A DNA stretch of 64,000 nt from Bradyrhizobium yuanmingense (GCF_900094575.1 NZ_FMAE01000005.1:1-64000); one strand, 5' to 3'; counted from the first letter of the stretch, positions 15,334-25,087 are shown. A program made the numbers and translations. Notes: a model not told the origin generated them from the letters alone.

Positions 15334-16506
15334 TCAGGCCGCCTTCGCTTCCGCAGCCGGCTTGGCCGGCGGCGGCTTCAGCGGCTTGTCCTGCTTCTTC
15401 GACCACGAGATGTAATAAGCCACCGTCGTCATGATCGCGATGCCGGCGACGCTGACGAAGATCTGCGCGAGCAGCGACCCTGAGCTCATCGACAGCTCGA
15501 AATGACCGACGAAGGACAGGAACACGCCGACGCAGAACACGGCGAGCGACTGCTGGCCACAGACGATCAAGGGGTCGAACACCTTCCACTCCAGCCCCGG
15601 CCACTCCTTCGGCACGAAGCGGATCACCAGGATCACGATCACCACGAAGTGGAGGAAGCGATACGGTGCGAGGTTGGTCTTGTCATTGGGGTTGAAGGCC
15701 GAGAACAGCCATTCCGGGAACATGCCGCCGAAGGTGGGGAAACGGCCGGCCATGGTCATGACCAGCGCGAACAGGAGATAACCGAGGCAGACCCACAGCG
15801 TAACAGGCGAATTGATCAGCGTTGCCGAGCGCCGCGCGCCCCCCATCGAGCACCAGGCGCCGAACACGAACAGCACCTGCCAGCAATAGGGGTTGAAGTA
15901 CCACTGGCCGGCCGGATAGGCGTTCAGGTTCCAGCCGTAATGGCGCGCGGCGAGCCACAGCACGATCGACAGTATCATCGTCAAATCGGGCTTGCGCAGC
16001 ATGAACCACAGCACCGGCGGAAACAGGCCCATCAGCACGATGTAAAGCGGCAGCACGTCGAGGTTGAGCGGCTTGAAGCGCAGGAACAGGCCCTGGCGCA
16101 GCGTCTCGGTGGCGTTGTCGACGAGGCCGGCGACGTTGAACTCGTTGATCATCTCGGAATCGCCGAAGCGCAGCGCGAGATAGCTGATTGATGCGATGTA
16201 GATCACGAACAGGATGATGTGGGCGACATAGAGCTGCCAGACCCGCTTGGTCAGCCGCGTGGCACCGACGATGAAGCCGCGGTCCAGCATCATCCGTGCA
16301 TAGACGAAGGAGGCGGTGTAGCCGGAGATGAAGACGAACAGGTCGGCCGCGTCGGAAAAGCCGTAGTTGCGGGTCGTGATCCAGTTCACGACGTTGTCGG
16401 GGATATGGTCGAGAAAGATCGCCCAGTTTGCGACACCGCGAAACAGGTCGAGCCGGAGGTCGCGACCCTTGTCGGGAAGTGTGGCGCTGACGTTCAGGAA
16501 GGCCAT
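15334..16506 (-). CDS. opgC: OpgC-family integral membrane acyltransferase-like protein
   Basis: The 390-residue polytopic membrane protein matches the OpgC family, which adds succinyl groups to osmoregulated periplasmic glucans. The opening GRDLRLDLFRGVANWAIFLDHIP carries the family's D-x-x-RG-hxxhxhhxxH pattern with the conserved His after the first TM segment. About ten further TM helices follow, then a Pro/Ala/Lys-rich cytosolic tail. The start at 16506 is chosen because upstream residues lack family character. In rhizobia these glucans support hypo-osmotic adaptation and symbiosis. Confidence 0.85.
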   Translation of the reverse strand: MAFLNVSATLPDKGRDLRLDLFRGVANWAIFLDHIPDNVVNWITTRNYGFSDAADLFVFISGYTASFVYARMMLDRGFIVGATRLTKRVWQLYVAHIILFVIYIASISYLALRFGDSEMINEFNVAGLVDNATETLRQGLFLRFKPLNLDVLPLYIVLMGLFPPVLWFMLRKPDLTMILSIVLWLAARHYGWNLNAYPAGQWYFNPYCWQVLFVFGAWCSMGGARRSATLINSPVTLWVCLGYLLFALVMTMAGRFPTFGGMFPEWLFSAFNPNDKTNLAPYRFLHFVVIVILVIRFVPKEWPGLEWKVFDPLIVCGQQSLAVFCVGVFLSFVGHFELSMSSGSLLAQIFVSVAGIAIMTTVAYYISWSKKQDKPLKPPPAKPAAEAKAA

Positions 16507-16759
16507 GCGTCGGGAGCTTTCAGAGAGGACAGAAGCACGGAGATCGATGAAACCGGGCCGCCAAACGGGGTCCCAGGATGAAACGCGGGTACGCAATTGT
16601 CACGGTGCAGCATAATGACTATACCGTTGGCGAGGGTTGCCGGGCCCGGAATCAGGATCAGTTCCCAACCGGCTTCTCTATACTATCCCCGAGATTTCCA
16701 CCAACTGCCACCGTGACGCATCGAAATCGAACGGAAAGACCAAGAGGCCCGGACCAGTC

Positions 16760-17065
16760 ATGACCGCACGCATTTTCAAGCCCGCCAAAAACGCGATGCA
16801 ATCCGGCCGGTCCAAGACCAGGGAATGGCAGCTCGATTACGAGCCGGAGCAGCCGCGCTCGGTCGAGCCGCTGATGGGCTGGACCTCGTCGGCCGACATG
16901 AAGCAGCAAATAACGCTGCGCTTCCACAGCAAGGAAGAGGCGATCGCCTATTGCGAGCGCAAGGGCATCGCCTACCAGGTGATCGAGCCCAAGGAGTCGA
17001 TCCGCCGGCCGGTTGCCTATGCCGACAATTTCTCGTTCCGCCGCGGCGAACCCTGGACGCATTGA
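16760..17065 (+). CDS. NDUFS4-like complex I accessory subunit
   Basis: A 101-residue protein of the ETC complex I subunit conserved region (NDUFS4/18 kDa) family is known in alphaproteobacteria as an accessory subunit of NADH:quinone oxidoreductase. Family features include MTARIFKPAKNAMQSGRSKTREW at the N-terminus, the WTSSADMKQQITLRF core, EEAIAYCERKG, and the C-terminal YADNFSFxRGEPWTH. The true start is the ATG at 16760; the frame extends upstream without family similarity. It stands alone, away from the nuo operon, as is usual. Confidence 0.9.
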   Translation: MTARIFKPAKNAMQSGRSKTREWQLDYEPEQPRSVEPLMGWTSSADMKQQITLRFHSKEEAIAYCERKGIAYQVIEPKESIRRPVAYADNFSFRRGEPWTH

Positions 17066-17102
17066 GGGGTGGGCGGCCGCTCTGGAAACCCTGGCATCGG
17101 TG

Positions 17103-17501
17103 TCAGACCAGCTCCTTCCAGATCACCGTCGTGGAACGGAATGCGTACCGTCGATCGGCGAGCAAGAGGGGAAGATGCCAAGGAAGTCCAACTAAGATTA
17201 CGGCGAAGGCGGCGACTGGCGCTCCGTATTCGGGGCGAGCTGCTGCGAACCGTATGCTGGCAATCACCAGCGTTGCGATCAGGTTGAGCGTGAACAAGGG
17301 AAAGGCCGACTGCCAAAGTCGCTCGGATAGTATCGGCCGCTGGAATGCGTAGCCAAACAAGCCGACAAGCTGAGCAATAGTCAGCGTCAGAATGACGTAG
17401 TCTGCCAACGGGTAGATCGGGTGCGGCCCATCGACGAGGATAACGCCGACGCCCCCCAAGGTCGTAACGCCGAACAGCGCAAAGTAAAGTTTCCAAAGCA
17501 T
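17103..17501 (-). CDS. four-TM membrane protein, hypothetical
   Basis: This 132-residue protein is nearly all membrane-embedded, with hydrophobic helices at about residues 3-22, 31-53, 65-84 and 92-113. A short hydrophilic C-terminus ends ADRRYAFRSTTVIWKELV. No family signature is recognised. It converges with the NDUFS4-like gene and is separated from the Lrp gene on the other side by a divergent 182-base interval. Confidence 0.65.
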   Translation of the reverse strand: MLWKLYFALFGVTTLGGVGVILVDGPHPIYPLADYVILTLTIAQLVGLFGYAFQRPILSERLWQSAFPLFTLNLIATLVIASIRFAAARPEYGAPVAAFAVILVGLPWHLPLLLADRRYAFRSTTVIWKELV

Positions 17502-17683
17502 CCCGCAGACCGTGCATTGCTGCGGCTCCTATAGCTGCGGGCGATACGTTTCGCAATTGCATCTACCGCGCGAAATGCGTGCGGTAGCGCCACAAGATCG
17601 GCCAGGGGGTCCGTCCGGCCCTTGGCAGCCATTTCCCACCGTGCTTCGCTGCCTCGCATGACACGACCAGGACGAGGTGGGGG

Positions 17684-18178
17684 ATGGCGGGGCGTGACCA
17701 GCTCGACGGCGTCGATCTGAAAATCCTATCCGAACTGCAGCAGGACGGGCGGGTTCGCAACAACGAGCTGGCGCTGCGCGTCGGCGTTTCCGCGCCGAAC
17801 TGCCTGCGGCGGCTGAAGTCGCTGTTCAGCCGCGGCGTGATCCGGGCGGTTCGCGCCGTGATCGACGAGCGGCTGCTCGGCTACGAGGTGGTGTCGTTCG
17901 TCTCGATCCAGCTCGGCAGCCAGGCCCAGCCGGTGCTGGAGGCGTTCGAGAGCTCGATCGCCGCAATCCCGCGCATCCAGCAATGCTGGCGGATTTCCGG
18001 CGACACCGACTATCTGCTCAAATGCGTGGCCCCGAGTGTCGAGAGTATGCGGCAGCAGCTCTTGCATTTCGCCGCGATGCCTAACGTCAAGAACGTGCGC
18101 AGCTTCCCCGTGCTCGGGGTCGCCAAGGACGTGCCGCTGCCATTGCAGGAGGTCGCGGTGGCAGTGCCGGCGGGGTAG
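17684..18178 (+). CDS. Lrp/AsnC-family transcriptional regulator
   Basis: The 164-residue regulator has an N-terminal HTH (LDGVDLKILSELQQDGRVRNNELALRVGVS) and a C-terminal RAM ligand-binding domain (SFVSIQLGSQAQPVLEAFE... ISGDTDYLLKCVAPS). Members respond to amino acids and act on nearby amino-acid genes. The closest catabolic cluster is the leucine-degradation operon from 19.4 kb, so a link to branched-chain amino-acid sensing is possible but unproven. Confidence 0.9.
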   Translation: MAGRDQLDGVDLKILSELQQDGRVRNNELALRVGVSAPNCLRRLKSLFSRGVIRAVRAVIDERLLGYEVVSFVSIQLGSQAQPVLEAFESSIAAIPRIQQCWRISGDTDYLLKCVAPSVESMRQQLLHFAAMPNVKNVRSFPVLGVAKDVPLPLQEVAVAVPAG

Positions 18179-18223
18179 GGCTCCGAATATTCCACGATCA
18201 AGTCTGATTCTCAGAAAAGCGCC

Positions 18224-19252
18224 TCAGCGATACCGCCCCCGAAACTCGCGCGGGGAGGTGCCGGTCCAGTTTCGGAAGGCCCGCGAAAAGCTCTTCTCGT
18301 TGCGGAAGCCGGCGATCTCGGCGATGCGCTTGATCGGCGTGCGGCCGCGCATCAGCTCCTGTTTGGCCAGCTCGAATTTCGTCTCCTCCTTGAGATCGCG
18401 CAGCGAGGTGGACTCCTCGCGCAGACGGCGATGCATCGTGCGGGTGGAGAGCGCAAGCTCGCGCGCGACGTCCTCGGCGCCGAGGACCCGTCCGCGCGCT
18501 TCTCGCAGCACGCGGCGGACGCGCTCGACCAGCAGGCGGTCGCGCCGGTACGGCAGCACGGTGAGCCGGAGCGCGCCCTTGAGCATGTTGTCGAGATCGG
18601 CCGCGCTGCGCGTCAGCGGTAGCGACAGATAGTGCTTGTCGAAGACGATGGCCGCGCGGTCCGCGTCGAAGCGGACGTTCCGGCAAAAGATGGTCGGATA
18701 GACCGAGACGTGGCCGGGCTCTGAGTAAGGAAACTCAGCCGCGCGGAGCGCGATCTGGGAGTCGACAGCCCAGCATGAGAAGCCGAGGACGTAGCGGAAC
18801 AGCGTGACGAGGCAGAACTCGCGGAAGGGCCCGAGGTCACGGAGCTGACGGATCGACACGACGGCGGTCTCTTCGCCAACCTCGAGATCGAGCAGCACAT
18901 CCTCTGTGACCAAGCGGTGATGCCGGCACCAGCGCTTGAGCGCGACCTCCAGCGTCGGTGCGGTGATCGAGGCCCGGCACAGCATGCCGTAGGTGCCCCA
19001 TGGCAGCCGGCGCGAGAACCAGCCAAGCGCCTCGTCATCGAGCTCGCGCATGGCATGGCCCGCCAGCGCTTCGAACTGGGCCGCGGTCACACGCCCATCA
19101 GGAGAATTCACAAGCTCCGGCGCGACCTGACCCCGGCTCAACGCTTCGGCGGGATCGCGGCCGTAATGCTCGTACGCGGCCACCACGCCGCGGACGAAGG
19201 CGGCGGGCGTGACGGCGCGGCGCGGAATCGCGGTGGCGGCTTGAAAAGGCAT
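18224..19252 (-). CDS. AraC-family transcriptional regulator
   Basis: The 342-residue regulator has an N-terminal Arabinose_bd (OruR/ArgR-like) sensor domain at about residues 20-220 and a C-terminal AraC HTH (ARELALSTRTMHRRLREE..., then IKRIAEIAGFRNEKSFSRAFRNWTG). The ATG at 19252 has AGAGGA upstream and is chosen over a frame extending to 19345. It is divergent from liuA with a 110-base shared promoter region, so it is the likely activator of the isovaleryl-CoA pathway. The usual proteobacterial regulator of this pathway is the MerR-type LiuR. Confidence 0.88.
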   Translation of the reverse strand: MPFQAATAIPRRAVTPAAFVRGVVAAYEHYGRDPAEALSRGQVAPELVNSPDGRVTAAQFEALAGHAMRELDDEALGWFSRRLPWGTYGMLCRASITAPTLEVALKRWCRHHRLVTEDVLLDLEVGEETAVVSIRQLRDLGPFREFCLVTLFRYVLGFSCWAVDSQIALRAAEFPYSEPGHVSVYPTIFCRNVRFDADRAAIVFDKHYLSLPLTRSAADLDNMLKGALRLTVLPYRRDRLLVERVRRVLREARGRVLGAEDVARELALSTRTMHRRLREESTSLRDLKEETKFELAKQELMRGRTPIKRIAEIAGFRNEKSFSRAFRNWTGTSPREFRGRYR

Positions 19253-19362
19253 AGGATTCCTCTCAGAAATCCTCGCCAAGTTTGGCGGAAAATGCAACCT
19301 TTTCGACTGCAAGAGGGCCGGGACCGGGCTAGGTTCGGAGCCCAAAATACGGAGGACTCGCC

Positions 19363-20535
19363 TTGAACATCCCGAGCATCGATTTCGATCTGGGCGAAGA
19401 CATCAGCCTGCTGCGCGACACCGTTCGTTCGTTCGTGGAGGCAGAGATCACCCCGCGTGCCGCCGAGATCGAAAAGGCTAATCTTTTCCCCGCAGATCTC
19501 TGGAAGCGCTTCGGCGACCTCGGCCTGCTCGGCATGACCGCGCCGGAGCAATATGGCGGCTCCAATATGGGCTATCTCGCCCATATCGTCGCCATGGAGG
19601 AAATCTCGCGCGGCTCGGCGGCCGTGGCCCTGTCCTACGGCGCCCATTCCAATCTTTGCGTCAACCAGATCCGCCGCAACGGCAATGACGCGCAGCGGCA
19701 GCGTTATCTGCCGAAGCTGATCTCAGGCGAATATGTCGGTGCGCTCGCGATGTCCGAACCGGGCGCCGGCTCCGACGTGGTCTCGATGAAGCTGCGCGCC
19801 GACAAGCGCGGCGACCGCTACGTGCTCAACGGCTCCAAGATGTGGATCACAAACGGCGGCGATGCCGACGTGCTGGTGGTCTATGCCAAGACCGATCCGG
19901 AGGCCGGCCCGCGCGGCATGACCGCGTTCCTGATCGAGAAGGGTTTCAAGGGCTTCACGCACGGTCAGCATCTCGACAAGCTCGGCATGCGCGGCTCCAA
20001 CACCTATCCCTTGTTCTTCGACGATTGCGAGGTGCCGGAGGAGAATGTGATGGGCAAGGTGGGCGAGGGCGTCAAGGTGCTGATGTCCGGCCTCGATTAC
20101 GAGCGCGCGGTGCTCTCGGGTGGCCCGCTCGGCATCATGGCGGCCTGCATGGACGCAGTGGTGCCCTACATGCACGAGCGCAAGCAGTTCGGCCAGCCGA
20201 TCGGCGACTTCCAGCTGATGCAGGGCAAGCTCGCCGACATGTATGCGACCTGGCAGGCCACGCGCGCCTATGTCTATGCGGTGGGCCGCGCCTGCGACCG
20301 CGCCGACCACGCGCGCACCCTGCGCAAGGACGCGGCTGCTGCGATCCTCTATTCCGCGGAGAAGGCAACGTGGATGGCGGGCGAAGCAATCCAGGCGCTG
20401 GGCGGGGTCGGCTATACCTCCGAATTCCCGGTCGGGCGCCTGTGGCGCGATGCAAAGCTCTACGAGATCGGCGCGGGCACCTCGGAGGTGCGCCGCATGC
20501 TGATCGGCCGCGAGCTGATGGCCGAGACGGCTTAA
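19363..20535 (+). CDS. liuA: isovaleryl-CoA dehydrogenase
   Basis: This 390-residue FAD-dependent acyl-CoA dehydrogenase oxidises isovaleryl-CoA to 3-methylcrotonyl-CoA in leucine degradation. Visible signatures are AMSEPGAGSD (residues 129-138), the catalytic Glu247 in LDYERAVLSGG (the Glu position diagnostic of isovaleryl-CoA dehydrogenases) and QALGGVGYTSEFPVGR near the end. Translation starts at TTG 19363, with GGAGG seven bases upstream. It is the first gene of liuA-liuB-liuD-liuE; the gap to liuB is 24 bases. Confidence 0.93.
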   Translation: MNIPSIDFDLGEDISLLRDTVRSFVEAEITPRAAEIEKANLFPADLWKRFGDLGLLGMTAPEQYGGSNMGYLAHIVAMEEISRGSAAVALSYGAHSNLCVNQIRRNGNDAQRQRYLPKLISGEYVGALAMSEPGAGSDVVSMKLRADKRGDRYVLNGSKMWITNGGDADVLVVYAKTDPEAGPRGMTAFLIEKGFKGFTHGQHLDKLGMRGSNTYPLFFDDCEVPEENVMGKVGEGVKVLMSGLDYERAVLSGGPLGIMAACMDAVVPYMHERKQFGQPIGDFQLMQGKLADMYATWQATRAYVYAVGRACDRADHARTLRKDAAAAILYSAEKATWMAGEAIQALGGVGYTSEFPVGRLWRDAKLYEIGAGTSEVRRMLIGRELMAETA

Positions 20536-20559
20536 GTCCTTCACCCCATTGGAATCACC

Positions 20560-22164
20560 ATGCCGCTTCATTCCAGCATCGATCCGTCGTCATCAGATTT
20601 TGCACGCAATTCCGAGGCCATGCGCGGCCTCGTCGCGGACTTGCGTGAGAAACTCAGCGAGGTCGCCGGCGGCGGCGGCGAGGCTTCGCGCAAGCGCCAC
20701 ACCGCGCGCGGCAAGATGCTGGCACGCGAGCGCGTCGACCTCCTGGTCGATCCCGGCACCTCGTTCCTGGAGCTATCGCCGCTCGCAGCCTATGGCCTCT
20801 ATGGCGGTGACGTGCATTCGGCCAGCGTCGTCACTGGCGTTGGGCGCATCTCGGGCCGCGAATGCGTGATCGTCGCCAACGATGCCACCATCAAGGGCGG
20901 CACCTACTACCCGATGACGGTGAAGAAGCATCTGCGCGCGCAGGACATTGCGCGGCAGAACAATCTGCCCTGCGTCTACATGGTGGATTCCGGCGGCGCC
21001 TTCCTGCCGCTGCAGGACGAGATCTTTCCGGACGAGCGGCACTTCGGCCGCATCTTCTACAATCAGGCGCAGATGTCGTCGCAGGGCATTCCGCAGATCG
21101 CGATCGTGATGGGCTCCTGCACCGCCGGCGGTGCCTATGTGCCGGCGATGTCGGACGAGAGTATCATCGTGCGCAACCAGGGCACCATCTTCCTCGGCGG
21201 CCCGCCACTGGTGAAGGCCGCGACCGGCGAGGTCGTCAGTGCGGAGGAGCTCGGCGGCGCCGACGTGCATTCGCGGCAGTCCGGCGTGACCGATCACTAC
21301 GCCCAGAACGATGCGCATGCGATCGGCATCGCCCGGCGTATCGTCGGCACGCTCAAGCCTTCCGTGCGGCCGAACCTGAACATGCATAAGCCGCGCGATC
21401 CGCTGTTCGCGGCGGAGGAAATCTACGGCGTGGTGCCGGTCGACGGCCGCAAGCCGTTCGACGTGCGCGATATCATCGCGCGCATCGTCGACGGCTCGGA
21501 GTTCGACGAGTTCAAGAAACTCTATGGCACGACGCTGGTGTGCGGATTCGCCCATATCTGGGGCTATCCGGTCGGCATCATCGCCAACAACGGCATTCTC
21601 TTCAGCGAGAGTTCGCTGAAGGGTGCGCATTTCATCGAGCTGTGCTGTCAGCGCGGCATTCCCCTGGTATTCCTGCAGAACATCACCGGCTTCATGGTCG
21701 GCAAGAAGTACGAGGCGGGCGGCATCGCGCGCGACGGCGCCAAGCTCGTCACGGCGGTTGCGACGGCGTCGGTGCCGAAATTCACCGTCGTAATCGGCGG
21801 CTCCTACGGCGCCGGCAATTATGGCATGTGCGGCCGTGCCTACGCGCCGCGCTTCCTCTGGATGTGGCCGAACGCGCGCATCTCGGTGATGGGCGGCGAG
21901 CAGGCCTCGATGGTGCTGAGCCAGGTCCGACGCGATAATATCGAGGCCAAGGGCGACAGCTGGTCCAGGGAAGAGGAAGACAAGTTCCGCGAGCCCATTC
22001 GCGCGCAATATGAGAGCCAGGGCCACCCGTACTACGCGACCGCGCGGCTGTGGGACGACGGTGTGATCGATCCGGCCGACACGCGTCTCGTGCTCGGCCT
22101 TGGCCTCTCGGCGGCATCGAATGCGCCGCTCGAGCCGACGAAATTCGGCCTGTTCAGGATGTGA
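20560..22164 (+). CDS. liuB: 3-methylcrotonyl-CoA carboxylase beta (carboxyltransferase) subunit
   Basis: This 534-residue carboxyltransferase subunit transfers CO2 from biotin to 3-methylcrotonyl-CoA. Typical features are ARERVDLLVDPGTSFLEL near the start, GRECVIVANDATIKGGTYYPMTVKKH, DSGGAFLPLQDE, the oxyanion-hole region GSCTAGGAYVPAMSDE, and IGGSYGAGNYGMCGRAYAPRF in the second half. Length and order of motifs are those of the family. It pairs with the biotin-carrying alpha subunit encoded four bases downstream. Confidence 0.93.
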   Translation: MPLHSSIDPSSSDFARNSEAMRGLVADLREKLSEVAGGGGEASRKRHTARGKMLARERVDLLVDPGTSFLELSPLAAYGLYGGDVHSASVVTGVGRISGRECVIVANDATIKGGTYYPMTVKKHLRAQDIARQNNLPCVYMVDSGGAFLPLQDEIFPDERHFGRIFYNQAQMSSQGIPQIAIVMGSCTAGGAYVPAMSDESIIVRNQGTIFLGGPPLVKAATGEVVSAEELGGADVHSRQSGVTDHYAQNDAHAIGIARRIVGTLKPSVRPNLNMHKPRDPLFAAEEIYGVVPVDGRKPFDVRDIIARIVDGSEFDEFKKLYGTTLVCGFAHIWGYPVGIIANNGILFSESSLKGAHFIELCCQRGIPLVFLQNITGFMVGKKYEAGGIARDGAKLVTAVATASVPKFTVVIGGSYGAGNYGMCGRAYAPRFLWMWPNARISVMGGEQASMVLSQVRRDNIEAKGDSWSREEEDKFREPIRAQYESQGHPYYATARLWDDGVIDPADTRLVLGLGLSAASNAPLEPTKFGLFRM

Positions 22165-22168
22165 TGCG

Positions 22169-24172
22169 ATGGACCGCTCAAAACTCTACCGGCGTTTCCG
22201 CACGCTCCTGGTCGCCAACCGCGGCGAGATCGCCTGCCGCGTCATCCGCACCGCCCGTGCGATGGGCCTGCGCACGGTCGCGATCTATTCCGAGGCCGAT
22301 CGCGAGGCGATGCATGTCGCGCTCGCCGATGAGGCCGTATTGCTCGGGCCCGCCCGCGCCCGCGACAGCTATCTCAATATCGAGCGCTTGATCGAGGCCG
22401 CGCGCAAGACCGGAGCGGAGGCCGTGCATCCCGGCTACGGCTTCCTCTCCGAGAATGCTGAGTTCGCGCAGGCTTGTTATGACGCCGGCCTCGTCTTCGT
22501 CGGGCCGACCGCCGGGATGATGACGGCAATGGGCTCGAAATCCGGCTCGAAAGAGCTGATGGAGAAGGCCGGCGTGCCGCTGGTATCAGGCTATCACGGC
22601 GAGGCCCAGGACGAGGCTACGCTCGCCAAGGCGGCGGACAAGATCGGCTTTCCCGTGCTGGTGAAGGCCTCCGCCGGTGGTGGCGGGCGCGGCATGCGCA
22701 TCGTGCGGTCCGCCGATGAGTTGGCGCCGGCGATCGTCAGCGCCAAGCGCGAGGCCAAGGCCGCCTTCGGCGACGACCGCATGTTGATCGAGAAGTACGT
22801 CGACAATCCCCGGCATATCGAGGTGCAGATCATCGGCGACAGCCATGGCAATCTGCTCTCGCTGTTCGAGCGCGAATGCACGCTCCAGCGCCGGCATCAG
22901 AAGGTGATCGAGGAGGCGCCATCACCGACGCTCAATGCTGCGCAGCGCGAAACCGTCTGCGCCGCCGCGCGAAAAGCGGCGGGCGCGGTGAACTATGTCG
23001 GTGCCGGCACCATCGAGTTCGTCTCCGACGGCAAGGACGTGTTCTTCATCGAGATGAATACGCGCCTGCAGGTCGAGCATCCCGTCACCGAGCTGATCAC
23101 CGGCATCGACCTGGTCGAGTGGCAGCTGCGCGTTGCCTTCGGCGAGGCGCTGCCGCTCAAGCAGGATGAGATCAGGATCAACGGCCATGCCGTCGAGGCG
23201 CGCGTCTATGCCGAGAACCCGACCAAGAATTTCATGCCGTCGGTCGGCAGGATCTCGACCTGGCGGTTGCCGGCGGAGACCGGGGGCTTGCGCATCGACG
23301 CCGGCTATCGCGAGGGCGATACGGTCTCGCCGTATTATGACGCCATGCTCGCCAAGGTGATCGCGTGGGCGCCGACGCGGGACGTCGCGATCGAGCGGCT
23401 GAACCGCGGGCTGGAGGAGTCCGACGTCCGCGGCATCGTCACCAACATCCCGTTCCTGTCGGCGCTGATGACGCATCCGAAGGTGCGGGCGAATGCGATC
23501 GACACCGGCTTCATCGAGCGCGAGCTGGCGGTGCTGACCGCCGCGGCGCCGGCGCCCGGAGAGCTCGAGCTCTGCGCCGCAGTTGCCGCCATCGTCAACG
23601 AGGAGCGGCAGACCGCGCATGCGGAGGCGAGTTCGCCGTGGCAGACCTTCGGCTGGCAGCCGGTCGGTCGCCGCCAGCGCAGCTTTGCCTTCCGTGTCGG
23701 CCATGGTCCGGAGCAGAAGATCGCGCTGAACTATGGCAGCGGACCGTCGACGCTGGTGATCGGCGAGCGCGAGCTGGCGTTCACGATCGCTGCGAAGGAT
23801 GGCGGCTTCGACCTGACGCTCGACGGCGTCAAATCGTCAGTGGCAGCGGTCATCGATGGCCATGAGCTGTACCTGCGCACGCGCAACGGCCGCTTCGACC
23901 TGCATTGGGTCGATCCGTTCGGCGGCGAGAGCGAGGAGCATGTCGGCGAGGACAAGATCGCAGCGCCCTTGCCCGGCACGGTGGTTGCCGTGCTGGCAGA
24001 GGAGGGGACCAAGCTGGAGAAGGGCGCGCCGATCCTCACGCTGGAAGTGATGAAGATGGAGCAGACGCTGCGCGCGCCCTATGCCGGCGTGCTGAAGTCC
24101 ATCAAGTGCAAGGTCGGCGACATCGTGCAGGAGGGCGTCGAGCTCGCTATGGTCGAACCTGCAGGGGAATGA
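22169..24172 (+). CDS. liuD: 3-methylcrotonyl-CoA carboxylase alpha (biotin) subunit
   Basis: The 667-residue ATP-dependent biotin carboxylase/biotin carrier begins at ATG 22169 (MDRSKLYRRFRTLLVANRGEIACRVIRTAR), not at the longer upstream frame that overlaps liuB. The biotin carboxylase core carries the ATP-grasp loop KASAGGGGRGMRIV and IEMNTRLQVEHPVTE. The C-terminal biotinyl domain has LEVMKMEQ with the biotinylated Lys629. It produces 3-methylglutaconyl-CoA together with liuB. The stop lies one base before the liuE start. Confidence 0.93.
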   Translation: MDRSKLYRRFRTLLVANRGEIACRVIRTARAMGLRTVAIYSEADREAMHVALADEAVLLGPARARDSYLNIERLIEAARKTGAEAVHPGYGFLSENAEFAQACYDAGLVFVGPTAGMMTAMGSKSGSKELMEKAGVPLVSGYHGEAQDEATLAKAADKIGFPVLVKASAGGGGRGMRIVRSADELAPAIVSAKREAKAAFGDDRMLIEKYVDNPRHIEVQIIGDSHGNLLSLFERECTLQRRHQKVIEEAPSPTLNAAQRETVCAAARKAAGAVNYVGAGTIEFVSDGKDVFFIEMNTRLQVEHPVTELITGIDLVEWQLRVAFGEALPLKQDEIRINGHAVEARVYAENPTKNFMPSVGRISTWRLPAETGGLRIDAGYREGDTVSPYYDAMLAKVIAWAPTRDVAIERLNRGLEESDVRGIVTNIPFLSALMTHPKVRANAIDTGFIERELAVLTAAAPAPGELELCAAVAAIVNEERQTAHAEASSPWQTFGWQPVGRRQRSFAFRVGHGPEQKIALNYGSGPSTLVIGERELAFTIAAKDGGFDLTLDGVKSSVAAVIDGHELYLRTRNGRFDLHWVDPFGGESEEHVGEDKIAAPLPGTVVAVLAEEGTKLEKGAPILTLEVMKMEQTLRAPYAGVLKSIKCKVGDIVQEGVELAMVEPAGE

Positions 24173-24173
24173 G

Positions 24174-25082
24174 ATGAGCGATCCGGTCCGCATCATCGAA
24201 ATGGGGCCGCGCGACGGCCTCCAGAACGAGGAGACCGCCGTCAGCGTTGAGGCGCGCATCGCCTTCATCGAGGCGCTCGTGGCGGCCGGGCTGGATACCG
24301 TGGAGGTCGGCGCCTTCGTCTCGCCCAAGGCCATCCCGCAGATGGCAAGCTCGGATGCCGTGCTGCGCGGCGTCGCGCAGAAGGGCGCCGAATTCCACGT
24401 GCTGGTGCCGAACGAGAAAGGCTATGACGCCGCGCGTGCCGCGGGCGCGAAAGTGGTCTCCGTGTTCGCGGCGGCCTCCGAGGGGTTTTCCCGGGCGAAC
24501 ATCAACTGCACGATTGCGGAGTCCATCGAGCGCTTCAAGCCGGTGCTGGCGCGCGCCAGGGAGGATGGCGTCAAGGTGCGCGGCTATATCTCTTGCGTGC
24601 TGGGCTGTCCGTTCGATGGCGAGATCAAGCCGAAGGCGGTGGCGGATCTTGCGAGCACGCTGTTCGATCTCGGCTGCTATGAGATCTCGCTCGGCGACAC
24701 CATCGGTGTCGGCACGCCAGCCAGGGCCAAGGAGATGCTGCGCGCGGTTGCCGCCAACATTCCCGCAGCCAGGCTCGCGATGCATTTCCACGACACTTAC
24801 GGCCAGGCGCTCGCCAACCTCTATGCAGGGCTGGAGGAGGGCGTCCGCGTCATCGACGCCGCTGCCGGCGGGCTCGGCGGCTGTCCCTATGCGCCGGGCG
24901 CGACGGGGAACGTCGCGACCGAGGACGTCGTCTACATGCTGGAGGGTATGGGCGTCAGGACGGGTGTCGATATGGAGAAGCTGCTGGCGGCGACGAACGC
25001 GATGAGCGGCGTGCTCGGCAAGCCGCCCGTGAGCCGCGTGGCCTCCGCGCTGAACGCGAAGAAGAAGCGGGCTGTCTCCTAG
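24174..25082 (+). CDS. liuE: hydroxymethylglutaryl-CoA lyase
   Basis: The 302-residue TIM-barrel lyase cleaves HMG-CoA to acetoacetate and acetyl-CoA, the last step of leucine catabolism. Active-site features include GPRDGLQNE (R13, D14), metal-binding H204 and H206 in HFHDTYGQ, and the signature GGCPYAPGATGN with the catalytic Cys237. It is the last gene of the operon. No methylglutaconyl-CoA hydratase (liuC) is encoded between these genes, so that step must be supplied elsewhere. Confidence 0.93.
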   Translation: MSDPVRIIEMGPRDGLQNEETAVSVEARIAFIEALVAAGLDTVEVGAFVSPKAIPQMASSDAVLRGVAQKGAEFHVLVPNEKGYDAARAAGAKVVSVFAAASEGFSRANINCTIAESIERFKPVLARAREDGVKVRGYISCVLGCPFDGEIKPKAVADLASTLFDLGCYEISLGDTIGVGTPARAKEMLRAVAANIPAARLAMHFHDTYGQALANLYAGLEEGVRVIDAAAGGLGGCPYAPGATGNVATEDVVYMLEGMGVRTGVDMEKLLAATNAMSGVLGKPPVSRVASALNAKKKRAVS

Positions 25083-25087
25083 TTCTC

